A stretch of DNA of 64,000 bases, from assembly GCF_020733705.1 (NCBI RefSeq), contig NZ_JAJFZM010000001.1, positions 2,976,001 to 3,040,000 of the forward strand, written 5' to 3'. This document shows, piece by piece, positions 1 through 10,011 of this stretch. The stretch comes from Nocardia australiensis (GTDB lineage Bacteria > Actinomycetota > Actinomycetes > Mycobacteriales > Mycobacteriaceae). How positions within the stretch are numbered: the stretch's first letter is position 1; the number at the start of each line of letters is the position of its first letter. The translations under genes were made by a program, and so were the position numbers. The notes beneath the pieces were generated by a model. It saw only the letters and a program-made list of their open reading frames with translations, was not told where the DNA came from and ran no database searches.

Positions 1-1
1 C

Positions 2-3000
2 GCCACCGCCAAGCCGTACTTCGGTGATCTCACCACCATGACCTACCTGGACTGGCTCGAGCGTTATGTGGAGCTCGCGGTCGGTCTGGACCGGCGTAAG
101 GACTTCGACTGCGGCAGCGACCTCGGCGACGCCATCCTCGACGCCACCAGTTCGGTGTGGCTCGACATCACCTGGCGTGACCGATTCGCGGAGATGGTGC
201 GCCGCACCGAATCTCGGCTCAACCCCGCCGATCGCGGCGAGATCCCGACGCTGTTCGCCGGCGACGCGGACTTCGAGCATCCGGTCGAGGCACTGTGCAC
301 CCTGAAGAAGCAGTACCCCGCCGCCGAACAGACCCTGCTGCACCCGGCCGACGTGCCGTTCTTCATCTCCCTGTGCAAGACGCCGGGCAAGCCGGTCAAT
401 TTCGTTCCGGTCGTGGACGGCGATGTGCGGCGCTGGTGGCGCTCCGATTCGCTGTGGCAGGCGCATGATTCGCGGTACTCCGCCGATCAGGTGTGTGTCA
501 TTCCCGGCACGGTTGCCGTCGCGGGTATTACCCGGGTGGATGAGCCGGTCGGTGAGCTGCTGGACCGATTCGAGCAGGACGCCGCGTACTCACTCGTGCG
601 CGCCGGTGTCGTGCCGGCCGCGGTCGACGCGCGTCGTGCCGCCGGTGTGACAGCGGGTGTCATCGATACCGTGCTGGCCGCGCCGGACGTGGCATGGTCC
701 GGACGTACCACCATCAACCCGGTACACCGGCTCGGCGATCTCGCCGAGTGGACCGTCGACGGCGCGGGTGCGCAGCACCCGCCGACCGGCGCGACGCTGG
801 TCGAGACCACCGGACCGGATGTCGAGGATTCCTACGTCGAGCTGACGGTGCCGCTGCTCGGTCGCGATGCAGTCCGCATTCGGATCACCGTCCCGGTTTC
901 CTCCTACAATGGTGGCGCGCCAGTCATTACCGAGGCCGATGCCGACACCGCTATGTCCGCGCTGCTCGCGGTCGCCGCGGGCCAGTCGCTGCCCGAGGTG
1001 AAGGGGAAGGTCGCGCACCTCAATGTGGCGTGGACCCCGGACCTCATCGCCGATCACGCGGGCGTTACCAGCTCGGGTCTGCCCGCGGCTCTGAGCACGC
1101 TCGGCCGCACTGTTCCCGACGTCCTCGTCGGTGCCTGCTGGCCCGCCGTGTTCGCCGTGCTCGGCGCCTCTCGCACCGCCGATGACGCCAGCGTCATCGA
1201 GGGCATGCTCGATTTGGTCCACCTCGACCATCAGATCGCGCTGATCGGCGAACTGCCCACCGACACCAGTGTTCTCGTGGTGCGCGCCGAGGCGGGCGAA
1301 ACGATCGACACCGATATGGGCCGGGTCGTCGAGGTGCGGGTGAAGGTCACCGGCATGCTCGACAAGCCCGAAACCGGGCTGTCCATGCCGACTCTCGCGA
1401 CACTGACCGAACGCTTTGCCATCCGTGGCCGCAACGGTGTTGGTGAGCTCACCGATCCGCCGCGTGCGGGCGGCGTGCTGTCCGACGCTGCCACCGACAC
1501 TCCCCGCAGGCGTCGCCGCGACGTCAAGATGGTCGCGCCGCGCACCATGCGCGCGTTCGCCACGGTGTCGGGGGACCATAACCCCATCCACACCAGCGAC
1601 GCCGCCGCCAAGTTGGCGGGACTGGGTAGCCCGATCGTGCACGGCATGTGGCTCTCGGCCGCCGCACAACACGCGGTGTCGGCGGTCGACCCGTCGGCGA
1701 CGGTGCCCGCGCGCACGGTGACCGCGTGGACTACCCGATTCCTCGGCATGGTGCGTCCCGGCGCTGACATCGACGTACGCGTCGAGCGGATCGCGGTGGA
1801 ATCGGGCAGCGAGATCGTCGAGGTGTCCTGCCGGGCCGACGGTGATCTGGTGATGACCGCGACCGGCCGGACCTCGGCCCCGCGCACGGTCTACGCTTTC
1901 CCCGGCCAGGGTATCCAGCGCAAGGGCATGGGCCTGGACGCCCGCGCGCGCTCGAAGGCCGCCAAGCAGATCTGGGAGCGTGCCGACAAGCACACCCGTG
2001 CGGCACTCGGCTTTTCGATCCTCGCGGTGGTGCGGGACAATCCGACCTATCTCAAGGCGCGTGGTGTGGAACACCGGCACCCCGATGGCGTCCTGCACCT
2101 GACCCAGTTCACCCAGGTGGCGATGGCGGTGCTCGGCGTGGCACAGGTCGCCGAACTGCGTGAGGCCGGTGCGTTCGTCGAGGGCGCCATGCTTGCCGGG
2201 CATTCGGTTGGTGAGTACAACGCACTCGCCGCGGTGGCGGGCGTGCTGCCGTTGGAGGCGGTGCTCGAGGTCGTGTTCCAGCGTGGTTCGGCGATGCATG
2301 AGCTGGTACCGCGTGATGCGCAGGGCCGCAGCGACTATCGGATGGCCGCCATTCGTCCCTCGCAGATCGGGCTGCCCGATGACGAGGTCATCGGCTTCGT
2401 GTCGGGTATCGGCGAGCGCGTCGGCGAATTCCTCGAGGTCGTCAACCTGAACCTGCGTGGTTCGCAGTACGCGATCGCGGGTACCGTCGCAGGCCTCGAA
2501 GCTCTCGAGACCGAAATCGACCGGCGCCGTGCCGAATTCGGTGGTAAGCGGGCATTCATCCTGGTGCCCGGCATCGACGTGCCGTTCCACTCGACCGTGC
2601 TGCGCCGGGGCGTGCCGGAGTTCCGCCAGAAGCTCGAACAGCTGCTGCCGGAGGATCTGCACCCGGAAATCCTGGTCGGACGCTACATTCCGAACCTGGT
2701 GCCGAAGCCTTTCTCGCTGGAGCGTGACTTCATCCAGGAGATCGCGGATCTGGTGCCCTCGCAGCCACTCGACGCCGTGCTCGCCGATTTCGACAGTTGG
2801 GCCTCGCGTCCGACGGAGCTGTGCCGTGTGGTGCTCATCGAGCTGCTGGCCTGGCAGTTCGCCAGCCCGGTTCGCTGGATCGAGACCCAGGACCTGCTGT
2901 TCACCGACATCGCGCACGGTGGACTCGGTGTCGAGCGATTCGTCGAAATCGGTGTCGGCGTAACGCCGACCGTCGCGAACCTGGCCAGCCAGACACTGAA

Positions 3001-6000
3001 GTTGCCGAACTTCGCCACCGCGTCGGTCGAGGTGCTCAATATCGAGCGCGAAGCGGGCGTCGTCTACTCCACCGACACCGATCCCGCGCCCGTCGACGAA
3101 CCGGTCGACGAGCCTGCCGAATCCGCGCCCGCCACCACCGCCGCGGTCGCCGCGCCGGTCGCCGCGCCCGCGCCGAGCTCGGGTGGCCCACGCCCGGACG
3201 ATATTTCGTTCACCGCCGCCGACGCCACCCGCGTGCTCATCGCGCTGTGGACCAAGCTGCGCATGGACCAGATCGGCCCGGTCGACACCATCGAGGGACT
3301 GTGCGACGGTGTTTCATCGCGCCGCAACCAGCTGCTGGTCGACCTCGGCTCGGAGCTGTCGCTCGGCGCCATCGACGGTGCCGCCGACGCCGACATGGGT
3401 GCGCTGTCGGCCACCGTCGAGCGGCTGGCCCGCACCTACAAGCCGTTCGGTTCGGTGCTGTCGGATGCCATCGGTGATCACCTGCGCAAGGTGTTCGGTC
3501 CATCCGGCAAGCGGCCTGCCGCCATCGGTGAGCGCGTCAAGAAGGTCTGGGAACTCGGCGACGGCTGGGCCAACCATGTGACCGCCGAGGTATCGCTCGG
3601 CACCCGTGAGGGTGTCAGCGTGCGCGGTGGTGATCTCGGCGGGCTGGTGTCCAGCGTGAGCGACGCCGCGTCGGTCGACGCGGCCATCGATGCCGCGGTG
3701 CAGGCCGTCGCGGCCCGGCGCGGCGTGGCCGTGTCGATGCCGTCGGCCGGTGGTGGCGGTGGCGCGACCGTGGACGCGGCCGCGCTGGGCGAGTTCACCG
3801 AACAGATCACCGGACGCGACGGCGTGCTGGCAACCGCGGCGCGAGTCGTGCTCGAGCAGCTGGGGCTCAGCGAGCGGGTATCCGCGCCGGAGGCCACCGA
3901 CGACGGGCTTGTCGATCTGGTGTCGGCCGAACTCGGTTCGGACTGGCCGCGATTGGTCGCGCCCGCGTTCGACGCCCGCAAGGCGGTGCTGATCGACGAT
4001 CGCTGGGCCACCGCGCGTGAGGACCTCGCGAAGCTGTGGCTCCTCGATGACGCCGGTTCGGCCGACGGCCCGGTTACCGGGTTCCTCGGTGCGGGCGAAG
4101 CCGTTGCCGCGCAAGCGAACTGGTGGCGCGAGCGTGCCAAGCACGAGGCCCGTTCGGTGCTGGCCCGGCTCTACGAACGCATCGCCGAGGCCGCGCTCGA
4201 CACCGAAGAGCCCGGCGTGTGGTCGGAGGATATCGCCGTAATCACCGGCGCGAGTAAGGGTTCCATCGCGGCATCGGTCACCGGTCGACTGCTCGGTGGC
4301 GGTGCGACCGTGGTGGTCACCACCTCCGGTCTCAATGACGAGCGGCTCGGGTTCTACCGCAAGCTCTACCGCGAAAACGCCCGCCACGGTGCCGCCCTGT
4401 GGGTGGTGCCCGCGAACATGGCGTCCTACCAGGATCTCGACGCGCTGATTGATTGGGTCGGCACCGAGCAGGTCGACAACGCCGGTGGCGCCAAGATCAA
4501 GACCAAGGACGCGATGACACCGACCCTGCTGCTGCCGTTCGCGGCGCCGCGGGTGGCCGGTGACCTCGCCGATGCCGGTTCCCGCGCCGAAATGGAGATG
4601 CGGGTACTGCTCTGGTCGGTGGAGCGGCTGATCGGTGGGCTGTCGCAGCTCGGTGCCGATCATGATGTCGACTCGAAACTGCATGTGGTGCTGCCGGGTT
4701 CGCCCAACCGTGGCATGTTCGGCGGCGACGGCGCCTACGGTGAGTCCAAGGCCGCCCTCGACGCCGTGGTCGCCAAGTGGCGGGCCGAGAAGTCCTGGTC
4801 GACCCGGGTCACGCTGGTACACGCGATGATCGGCTGGGTGCGCGGCACCGGGCTGATGGGCCACAACGATCCGATGGTCGCGGCGGTCGAAAAGGCCGGT
4901 GTGCACACCTGGTCCACCACCGAAATGGCCGACGAACTGCTCAAGTGGTGCAATGCGCGGGCGCGCGCCGTGACTACCGCCGCGCCCCAGCAGATCGACC
5001 TGACCGGCGGACTGGCCCGGGCGAAGCTCGACCTGCCCGCGCTGGCCAAGCAGGCTCAGGAGGCGGCAGCAGCCGACACCGACGAGGTCGAGGCCGGGGT
5101 GACCATCGCCGCGCTGCCCGCACCTCCGACCCTGACCTCCGCGCTGCCGGTACCCGAATGGGGTTCGGTCACCGCCGATCCCGCCGACATGGTGGTTATC
5201 GTCGGCGCGGGCGAGCTCGGCCCGTACGGCTCCTCGCGTACCCGTTTCGAGATGGAGGTCGAAGACGAACTCTCGGCCGCGGGCGTGCTGGAACTCGCCT
5301 GGACTACCGGTCTGGTCACCTGGGAGAACGATCCCAAGCCCGGTTGGTATGACACCGAATCCGGTGATTACGTACCCGAATCCGAGCTGGCGGAGAAGTA
5401 CCACGACACGGTGGTCGCGCGCTGCGGTGTGCGCCGCTACGGCGACGACGGTGCCATGGTCGAGAACACCTCGCCGCTGATGACGTCGGTGTTCCTCGAT
5501 CAGGACCTGTCGTTCACCGTCGGTGGCGAGGCCGAGGCACGTTCCTTCTACGCCGCCGACCCCGAGCACACGGTGATCGAATCGGTGCCGGACTCCGGCG
5601 ACTGGAAGGTAACGCGTAAGGCGGGCACCGAGATTCGGGTGCCGCGCCGGGCCAAGCTGTCGCGTACCGTCGGCGGCCAGATCCCCACCGGCTGGGATCC
5701 CACCATCTGGGGTATCTCGGCCGATATGGCCGCATCGGTGGACCGGGTCGCGCTGTGGAACATCGTCACCACGGTGGATGCGTTCATCAGTTCCGGGTTC
5801 AGCCCGGTCGAACTGATGCGCTGGGTGCACCCGTCGCTGGTGGCCAACACCCAGGGCACTGGTATGGGCGGCATGTCGGCGATGCGTTCGCTCTACATCG
5901 ACTCGCTGCTCGGCGAGCCGACGCCGAACGACATCCTGCAGGAAGCGCTGCCGAATGTGGCGCTGGCGCATGTGGTTCAGTCCTACATCGGCAGCTATGG

Positions 6001-7156
6001 CGCTATGGTGCACCCGGTGGCCGCCTGCGCGACCGCCGCGGTGTCGGTCGAGGAAGGCGTCGACAAGATCCGGCTCGGCAAGGCCGAACTGGTTGTCGCC
6101 GGTGGTTTCGACGATCTGGGCATCGAGGGCATCAAGGGCTTCGGTGACATGTCGGCCACCGCGGACTCGGCGGCGATGAGCGCCAAGGGCATCAGCGACC
6201 GGTACTTCTCCCGCGCCAACGACCGCCGTCGCGGCGGGTTCGTCGAATCGCAGGGCGGCGGCACGGTGTTGCTGGCGCGCGGTGATGTCGCGCTGGAGAT
6301 GGGGCTTCCGGTGCTGGGCGTGGTGGCGTGGGCGCAGTCGTTCGCCGACGGCGTGCACACCTCGATCCCGGCACCCGGGCTCGGTGCCCTCGGTGTCGGC
6401 CGTGGTGGTCGCGAATCCCGTTTCGCGGCCGAGCTGCGCAAGCTCGGCGTCGGTCCTGACGACATCGCGGTCATCTCCAAGCACGACACCTCGACCGCGG
6501 CAAACGATCCCAACGAGTCCGAACTGCACGAGCGGTTGGCGGATGCGATCGGCCGTTCCTCGGGTGCACCGCTGTTCGTGGTCTCGCAGAAGAGCCTCAC
6601 CGGACACGCCAAGGGTGGTGCGGCGGCCTTCCAGCTGATCGGACTGTGTCAGGTGCTCGAGCAGGGCGTTGTGCCGCCGAACCGCAGCTTGGACTGCGTC
6701 GATGACAAGATGCAGGACTATCCGCACCTGGTGTGGGCGCGTGAAACCCTGCGCTTCGGCGAGAAGTTCGCGCTCAAGGCCGGTCTGGTGACCTCGCTCG
6801 GCTTCGGCCATGTGTCGGGGCTGCTCGCGGTGGTGCATTCGGAGGCGTTCATCCAGGCGATCGAGCCGGCACGGCGTGCGGACTACCAGCGCCGGGCCCA
6901 GGAGCGTCAGCTCGCGGGACGGCAGCGGTTCGTTGAGGCCATGTGCGGCGGTGCCGCGCTGTATGAGCGGCCCGCGGATCGTCGTCTCGGCGGTGACGGC
7001 AGTTCGGCCAAGCAGATTCGTCAGCTGGAGGCGGAGGTGCTGCTTTCGGCCGACGCGCGTCTGAGCGGTGACGGCGTCTACCGGGTCGATGGCTGGGGTT
7101 GCAATACCGGGCAGGCCGCAGACGGTTCCCGCTCGGCCGAGCACGGCGCGTCGTAG
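2..7156 (+). CDS. fas: Type I fatty acid synthase, C-terminal part (5' end outside window)
   Basis: Cytosolic multifunctional synthase that elongates acyl-CoA with malonyl-CoA. The frame is open at the left edge, so the N-terminal acyltransferase and most of the enoyl reductase are missing. Counting from the Met at base 38, I see a MaoC-like dehydratase (GDHNPIH, about residue 510), a malonyl/palmitoyl transferase (FPGQG about 620, GHSVGE about 720), an acyl carrier region with the phosphopantetheine Ser in DGVSSRRNQL (about 1090), a ketoreductase Rossmann motif ITGASKGS (about 1400), and a ketosynthase with active-site Cys in VAACATAAV (about 1995) plus His residues in KHDTSTA and TGHAKGG. 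This domain order is that of mycobacterial and nocardial FAS-I. It ends with TAG 11 bases before acpS, whose product activates the carrier domain. Confidence 0.97.
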   Translation, partial: ATAKPYFGDLTTMTYLDWLERYVELAVGLDRRKDFDCGSDLGDAILDATSSVWLDITWRDRFAEMVRRTESRLNPADRGEIPTLFAGDADFEHPVEALCTLKKQYPAAEQTLLHPADVPFFISLCKTPGKPVNFVPVVDGDVRRWWRSDSLWQAHDSRYSADQVCVIPGTVAVAGITRVDEPVGELLDRFEQDAAYSLVRAGVVPAAVDARRAAGVTAGVIDTVLAAPDVAWSGRTTINPVHRLGDLAEWTVDGAGAQHPPTGATLVETTGPDVEDSYVELTVPLLGRDAVRIRITVPVSSYNGGAPVITEADADTAMSALLAVAAGQSLPEVKGKVAHLNVAWTPDLIADHAGVTSSGLPAALSTLGRTVPDVLVGACWPAVFAVLGASRTADDASVIEGMLDLVHLDHQIALIGELPTDTSVLVVRAEAGETIDTDMGRVVEVRVKVTGMLDKPETGLSMPTLATLTERFAIRGRNGVGELTDPPRAGGVLSDAATDTPRRRRRDVKMVAPRTMRAFATVSGDHNPIHTSDAAAKLAGLGSPIVHGMWLSAAAQHAVSAVDPSATVPARTVTAWTTRFLGMVRPGADIDVRVERIAVESGSEIVEVSCRADGDLVMTATGRTSAPRTVYAFPGQGIQRKGMGLDARARSKAAKQIWERADKHTRAALGFSILAVVRDNPTYLKARGVEHRHPDGVLHLTQFTQVAMAVLGVAQVAELREAGAFVEGAMLAGHSVGEYNALAAVAGVLPLEAVLEVVFQRGSAMHELVPRDAQGRSDYRMAAIRPSQIGLPDDEVIGFVSGIGERVGEFLEVVNLNLRGSQYAIAGTVAGLEALETEIDRRRAEFGGKRAFILVPGIDVPFHSTVLRRGVPEFRQKLEQLLPEDLHPEILVGRYIPNLVPKPFSLERDFIQEIADLVPSQPLDAVLADFDSWASRPTELCRVVLIELLAWQFASPVRWIETQDLLFTDIAHGGLGVERFVEIGVGVTPTVANLASQTLKLPNFATASVEVLNIEREAGVVYSTDTDPAPVDEPVDEPAESAPATTAAVAAPVAAPAPSSGGPRPDDISFTAADATRVLIALWTKLRMDQIGPVDTIEGLCDGVSSRRNQLLVDLGSELSLGAIDGAADADMGALSATVERLARTYKPFGSVLSDAIGDHLRKVFGPSGKRPAAIGERVKKVWELGDGWANHVTAEVSLGTREGVSVRGGDLGGLVSSVSDAASVDAAIDAAVQAVAARRGVAVSMPSAGGGGGATVDAAALGEFTEQITGRDGVLATAARVVLEQLGLSERVSAPEATDDGLVDLVSAELGSDWPRLVAPAFDARKAVLIDDRWATAREDLAKLWLLDDAGSADGPVTGFLGAGEAVAAQANWWRERAKHEARSVLARLYERIAEAALDTEEPGVWSEDIAVITGASKGSIAASVTGRLLGGGATVVVTTSGLNDERLGFYRKLYRENARHGAALWVVPANMASYQDLDALIDWVGTEQVDNAGGAKIKTKDAMTPTLLLPFAAPRVAGDLADAGSRAEMEMRVLLWSVERLIGGLSQLGADHDVDSKLHVVLPGSPNRGMFGGDGAYGESKAALDAVVAKWRAEKSWSTRVTLVHAMIGWVRGTGLMGHNDPMVAAVEKAGVHTWSTTEMADELLKWCNARARAVTTAAPQQIDLTGGLARAKLDLPALAKQAQEAAAADTDEVEAGVTIAALPAPPTLTSALPVPEWGSVTADPADMVVIVGAGELGPYGSSRTRFEMEVEDELSAAGVLELAWTTGLVTWENDPKPGWYDTESGDYVPESELAEKYHDTVVARCGVRRYGDDGAMVENTSPLMTSVFLDQDLSFTVGGEAEARSFYAADPEHTVIESVPDSGDWKVTRKAGTEIRVPRRAKLSRTVGGQIPTGWDPTIWGISADMAASVDRVALWNIVTTVDAFISSGFSPVELMRWVHPSLVANTQGTGMGGMSAMRSLYIDSLLGEPTPNDILQEALPNVALAHVVQSYIGSYGAMVHPVAACATAAVSVEEGVDKIRLGKAELVVAGGFDDLGIEGIKGFGDMSATADSAAMSAKGISDRYFSRANDRRRGGFVESQGGGTVLLARGDVALEMGLPVLGVVAWAQSFADGVHTSIPAPGLGALGVGRGGRESRFAAELRKLGVGPDDIAVISKHDTSTAANDPNESELHERLADAIGRSSGAPLFVVSQKSLTGHAKGGAAAFQLIGLCQVLEQGVVPPNRSLDCVDDKMQDYPHLVWARETLRFGEKFALKAGLVTSLGFGHVSGLLAVVHSEAFIQAIEPARRADYQRRAQERQLAGRQRFVEAMCGGAALYERPADRRLGGDGSSAKQIRQLEAEVLLSADARLSGDGVYRVDGWGCNTGQAADGSRSAEHGAS

Positions 7157-7167
7157 GCTTCGCCCCC

Positions 7168-7605
7168 GTGACGATCCTTGGAATCGGGCTGGACTTGGTG
7201 ACCATCTCCGAGTTCTCCGAACAGCTGCAACGGTCCGGAACAACCATGGTGCGTGAGAGTTTCACCGCGGGTGAGCGGCGCTACTGTCAGAGCAAGGGCA
7301 CCGACCCGGCCCGTAGTTACGCGGTGCGGTGGGCGGCGAAGGAGGCGGTGCTCAAGGCTTGGGCAACGTCTCGGTTCGCCCGCCGCCCGCAAATCGGTGA
7401 CAATCCCTATCCGCTCATCGAGGTGGTCAACGACGCGTGGGGCAGGCCGAGCATCAAGCTGCACGGCCTGGCCGCCGAATTCCTACCCCGCGTAAGAGTT
7501 CACCTATCACTGACCCACGACGGCGACACCGCCGCCGCCATGGTCGTCCTAGAAGACCCCGGCGAACTGGCCGACCTCATCGAAGGCCGCGAAGCCAACA
7601 GCTGA
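7168..7605 (+). CDS. acpS: Holo-[acyl-carrier-protein] synthase AcpS
   Basis: Transfers 4'-phosphopantetheine from CoA to the carrier-domain Ser of the adjacent FAS-I. Translation from GTG at 7168 gives about 145 residues beginning VTILGIGLDLV, with the AcpS motifs GIGLDLV (metal-binding Asp) and RWAAKEAVLKAW (Glu and Lys of the second conserved block). I chose this GTG because an upstream in-frame ATG at 7099 would lie inside fas and add residues not typical of AcpS. The gap to fas is 11 bases, so the two are probably co-transcribed, the standard arrangement in mycobacteria and nocardiae. Confidence 0.93.
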   Translation: MTILGIGLDLVTISEFSEQLQRSGTTMVRESFTAGERRYCQSKGTDPARSYAVRWAAKEAVLKAWATSRFARRPQIGDNPYPLIEVVNDAWGRPSIKLHGLAAEFLPRVRVHLSLTHDGDTAAAMVVLEDPGELADLIEGREANS

Positions 7606-7620
7606 CCGGACAAGACAATC

Positions 7621-7663
7621 GAAATGCCTGGGCAGGTGCCATCAGCACCCGCCCAGGTATTTC
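7621..7663 (+). terminator. Long hairpin after fas-acpS
   Basis: Two 19-base arms (7621-7639 and 7645-7663) pair with only two G-U wobbles around a 5-base loop (catca). It lies 15 bases after the acpS stop and is probably the transcription terminator, though no long T-run follows. The remaining 7664-7924, up to the converging lutC end, holds no gene I can support. Confidence 0.7.
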
Positions 7664-7924
7664 GCGTTCGCGTATACCGCGTTTGCGTCGCGGGCGACGC
7701 AGCACCTGATTTCGCAAGCACACGGGTAACTCCATGTACTCGCATCGAGCTAGCGTGAGAGGGGTGTCGTTGTCAAGGGTTGGTAGCGTTGGGTGCCGTT
7801 GGTTGACGTCAGCCATTAAATGGCGGGTTTGATGACACGCTTAAATTGACCGAGGTCAGGTCACAACAGGAAACTGTCGTCGCGATTGTCCTTCACGGAA
7901 TGCACCATTGAGATTCTGTGCATC

Positions 7925-8527
7925 TCATTCCACAATCAGGACGTCCAGAACGCGAGGACCATGCACTCCTTCGACACGGTTCAGTTCTATGTCGCTGGTC
8001 GCGCTTGGACCGCTGATGAACGTGAGTGGTCGCCTCGGATCGAGAACCATGAACGCCTGCGGCACTGTTTCGACCAGTTGATCCGCGAAAACGATACAAA
8101 TATGATGATCGGGAACGAGGGTAAGCACGCGGCGCCCTTGTGCGACGCCAGCATCGAGCACGATTGTTCCGGTAGCCGCGATGCCGACCGCGCAACCAGT
8201 TACCACGGCATCGACTTCGTCGAGCAGTGAGACCGGCAAGTTGTTGTCTATCAATACGTCTACAGCCGGTAGCCATTCGGCGGGCAGGTCCGACGGAATG
8301 ACTATGCGCGCATCGGCCGCTAAGAGGCTCCGCACCGTCGTCGCTATTTCTTTACGTTTGATTCGGAACACTTGTGCACGGTAGTCGTCAACAGCAGCCG
8401 CGAACCGTGCGACATCTGCGGGGCCGTCGGATCCAGCTCTGTCGTAGTCACGGGGAACCGGCACCGTCGCCGGCGAACTCCCGGTTGCGCGACGGATGCG
8501 TTCGAGAATCTCGCTACGCCCGCTCAT
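7925..8527 (-). CDS. lutC: L-lactate utilisation protein LutC (LUD domain)
   Basis: Third component of the LutABC L-lactate oxidising system. The protein is about 200 residues from ATG at 8527. It carries the LUD/YkgG signature near its C-terminus: GTIVLDAG, LVPDHHICIV, SGPSATSDIEL and GVHGPR. The start codon overlaps the lutB stop by one base (TAATG), indicating translational coupling. Its role in the complex is not fully defined in the family, but it is required for L-lactate growth in Bacillus. It is the last gene of the minus-strand catabolic run. Confidence 0.92.
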   Translation of the reverse strand: MSGRSEILERIRRATGSSPATVPVPRDYDRAGSDGPADVARFAAAVDDYRAQVFRIKRKEIATTVRSLLAADARIVIPSDLPAEWLPAVDVLIDNNLPVSLLDEVDAVVTGCAVGIAATGTIVLDAGVAQGRRVLTLVPDHHICIVFADQLVETVPQAFMVLDPRRPLTFISGPSATSDIELNRVEGVHGPRVLDVLIVE

Positions 8528-10011
8528 TATTCGACGCTCCCACGAGTTCGGGCCCACCACTGTCTGAAGGTTTCCTTCGGTGGTTCCGGCATGTCGCGGC
8601 TCATGGTCCACAAAGACCCCGGCCACGGTAACGACGTGAGATTACCGTCTCTGTTCGAAAGCAATCTGGCGATGCCGGCTGCTTTCTCTGCCATACCGAA
8701 TCGCTTCGACGAATTCATTGCCCAGCCAGCGGCTCGCATCGCGATTACCTGCCCACCAGGAATTCCGCCGCGTTCCGAGTCGACTTGTTTCGCTCGTAGA
8801 TGAACGAGTATCGATGGTATGTCGATGCGGACGGGGCAGGCGTCGAAACAGGCTCCGCACAACGACGACGCATATGGCAGAGATGCATTCGGATCACGAC
8901 GTCCGGTAGATCCGGTGAGCTGCGGGCTCAGGATCGCACCGATCGGGCCGGGGTACACGGAGCCGTAAGCGTGCCCGCCGGTCCGTTCGTACACTGGACA
9001 CACGTTCAGGCAGGCGCTGCACCGAATGCAATGTAGCGCAGCGCGTCCGACATCGTCGGCGAGGACATTCGTACGGCCATTGTCTAGCAAGACGAGGTGA
9101 AAGTTCCGCGGGCCGTCGCCAGGATGCACGCCGGTCCACATCGAGCTGTACGGATTCATACGCTCGGCTGTCGACGATCGCGGAAGCAGTTGCATGAATA
9201 CATCCAGGTCCCTGAACTTCGGCACCAATTTTTCGATGCCCATCAACGTGATAAGAGTGTCGGGAAGCGTCAGGCACATACGACCGTTGCCTTCCGATTC
9301 GACAACAGCCAGGGTGCCAGTCTCAGCGACACCGAAATTTGCGCCGCTAATTGCGACCCTTGTAGTCAGGAACTTACGACGGAGATGTTCACGCGCGGCC
9401 ATCGCTAGTGCCCGTGGTTCGTCGGTGATGTTTGCGTCGATCTCCGGCATCCTCCGCAGGAATATATCGCGAATCTCCGCACGGTTGCGGTGAATCGCGG
9501 GCACCAGGATGTGGCTCGGTTTGTCCTCGCCGAGTTGGACGATGAGTTCCGCGAGGTCGGTTTCGACGGCTGCAATTCCCTCGTTCTCGAGGTAATCGTT
9601 CAACCCGATCTCTTGTGTGGCCATGGACTTGACCTTGACAACCTCGTCGCTACCGGTCGCATGAACGAGATCGGTAATGATCCGGTTTGCTTCGTCGCCG
9701 TCACGCGCCCAGTGAACCACTCCTCCTCGGGCAGTGACGTTCGCTTCGAATTCTTCGAGCAACTCTGGAAGCCGGGCCATCACATCGGCTTTCAGAGCAC
9801 TGCCCGCGGCTCTGAGTTCTTCCCAGTCAGCGCATTCTGAGATAGAGTTCAACCGTTTCTCGCGGATCGCCTTGGTGGCAGCGCCGACATTGCGCCGCAT
9901 CTGCGTGTTCTGCAGTTCCTTGTGCGCGGCGTCGGGAAACCTATGTGTGCCGCGGAGGTTACCCAGGCCGGGCGTCGGTGTAAAAGAGGGTGAACCGAGA
10001 AATATCGTCAC
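8527..10011 (-). CDS. lutB: L-lactate utilisation iron-sulfur protein LutB
   Basis: Large subunit of the L-lactate oxidation complex, about 494 residues. Translation from GTG at 10011 begins VTIFLGSPSF and continues with GNLRG and the LUD-type N-terminal domain. Two ferredoxin-like 4Fe-4S cysteine clusters lie near the C-terminus (CIRCSACLNVCP and CGACFDACP). I chose the GTG because it overlaps the lutA stop as GTGA and matches where the family starts; an upstream ATG at 10230 would lie inside lutA. The electron acceptor is probably the respiratory chain. Confidence 0.93.
   Translation of the reverse strand: MTIFLGSPSFTPTPGLGNLRGTHRFPDAAHKELQNTQMRRNVGAATKAIREKRLNSISECADWEELRAAGSALKADVMARLPELLEEFEANVTARGGVVHWARDGDEANRIITDLVHATGSDEVVKVKSMATQEIGLNDYLENEGIAAVETDLAELIVQLGEDKPSHILVPAIHRNRAEIRDIFLRRMPEIDANITDEPRALAMAAREHLRRKFLTTRVAISGANFGVAETGTLAVVESEGNGRMCLTLPDTLITLMGIEKLVPKFRDLDVFMQLLPRSSTAERMNPYSSMWTGVHPGDGPRNFHLVLLDNGRTNVLADDVGRAALHCIRCSACLNVCPVYERTGGHAYGSVYPGPIGAILSPQLTGSTGRRDPNASLPYASSLCGACFDACPVRIDIPSILVHLRAKQVDSERGGIPGGQVIAMRAAGWAMNSSKRFGMAEKAAGIARLLSNRDGNLTSLPWPGSLWTMSRDMPEPPKETFRQWWARTRGSVE

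Noticed and set aside
590..7243. Very long minus-strand open frames (775 and 1,309 codons) opposite fas
   Set aside because: They mirror a well-supported synthase on the plus strand, are rich in Arg/His/Gly with no domain motif, and arise from GC-rich third positions.
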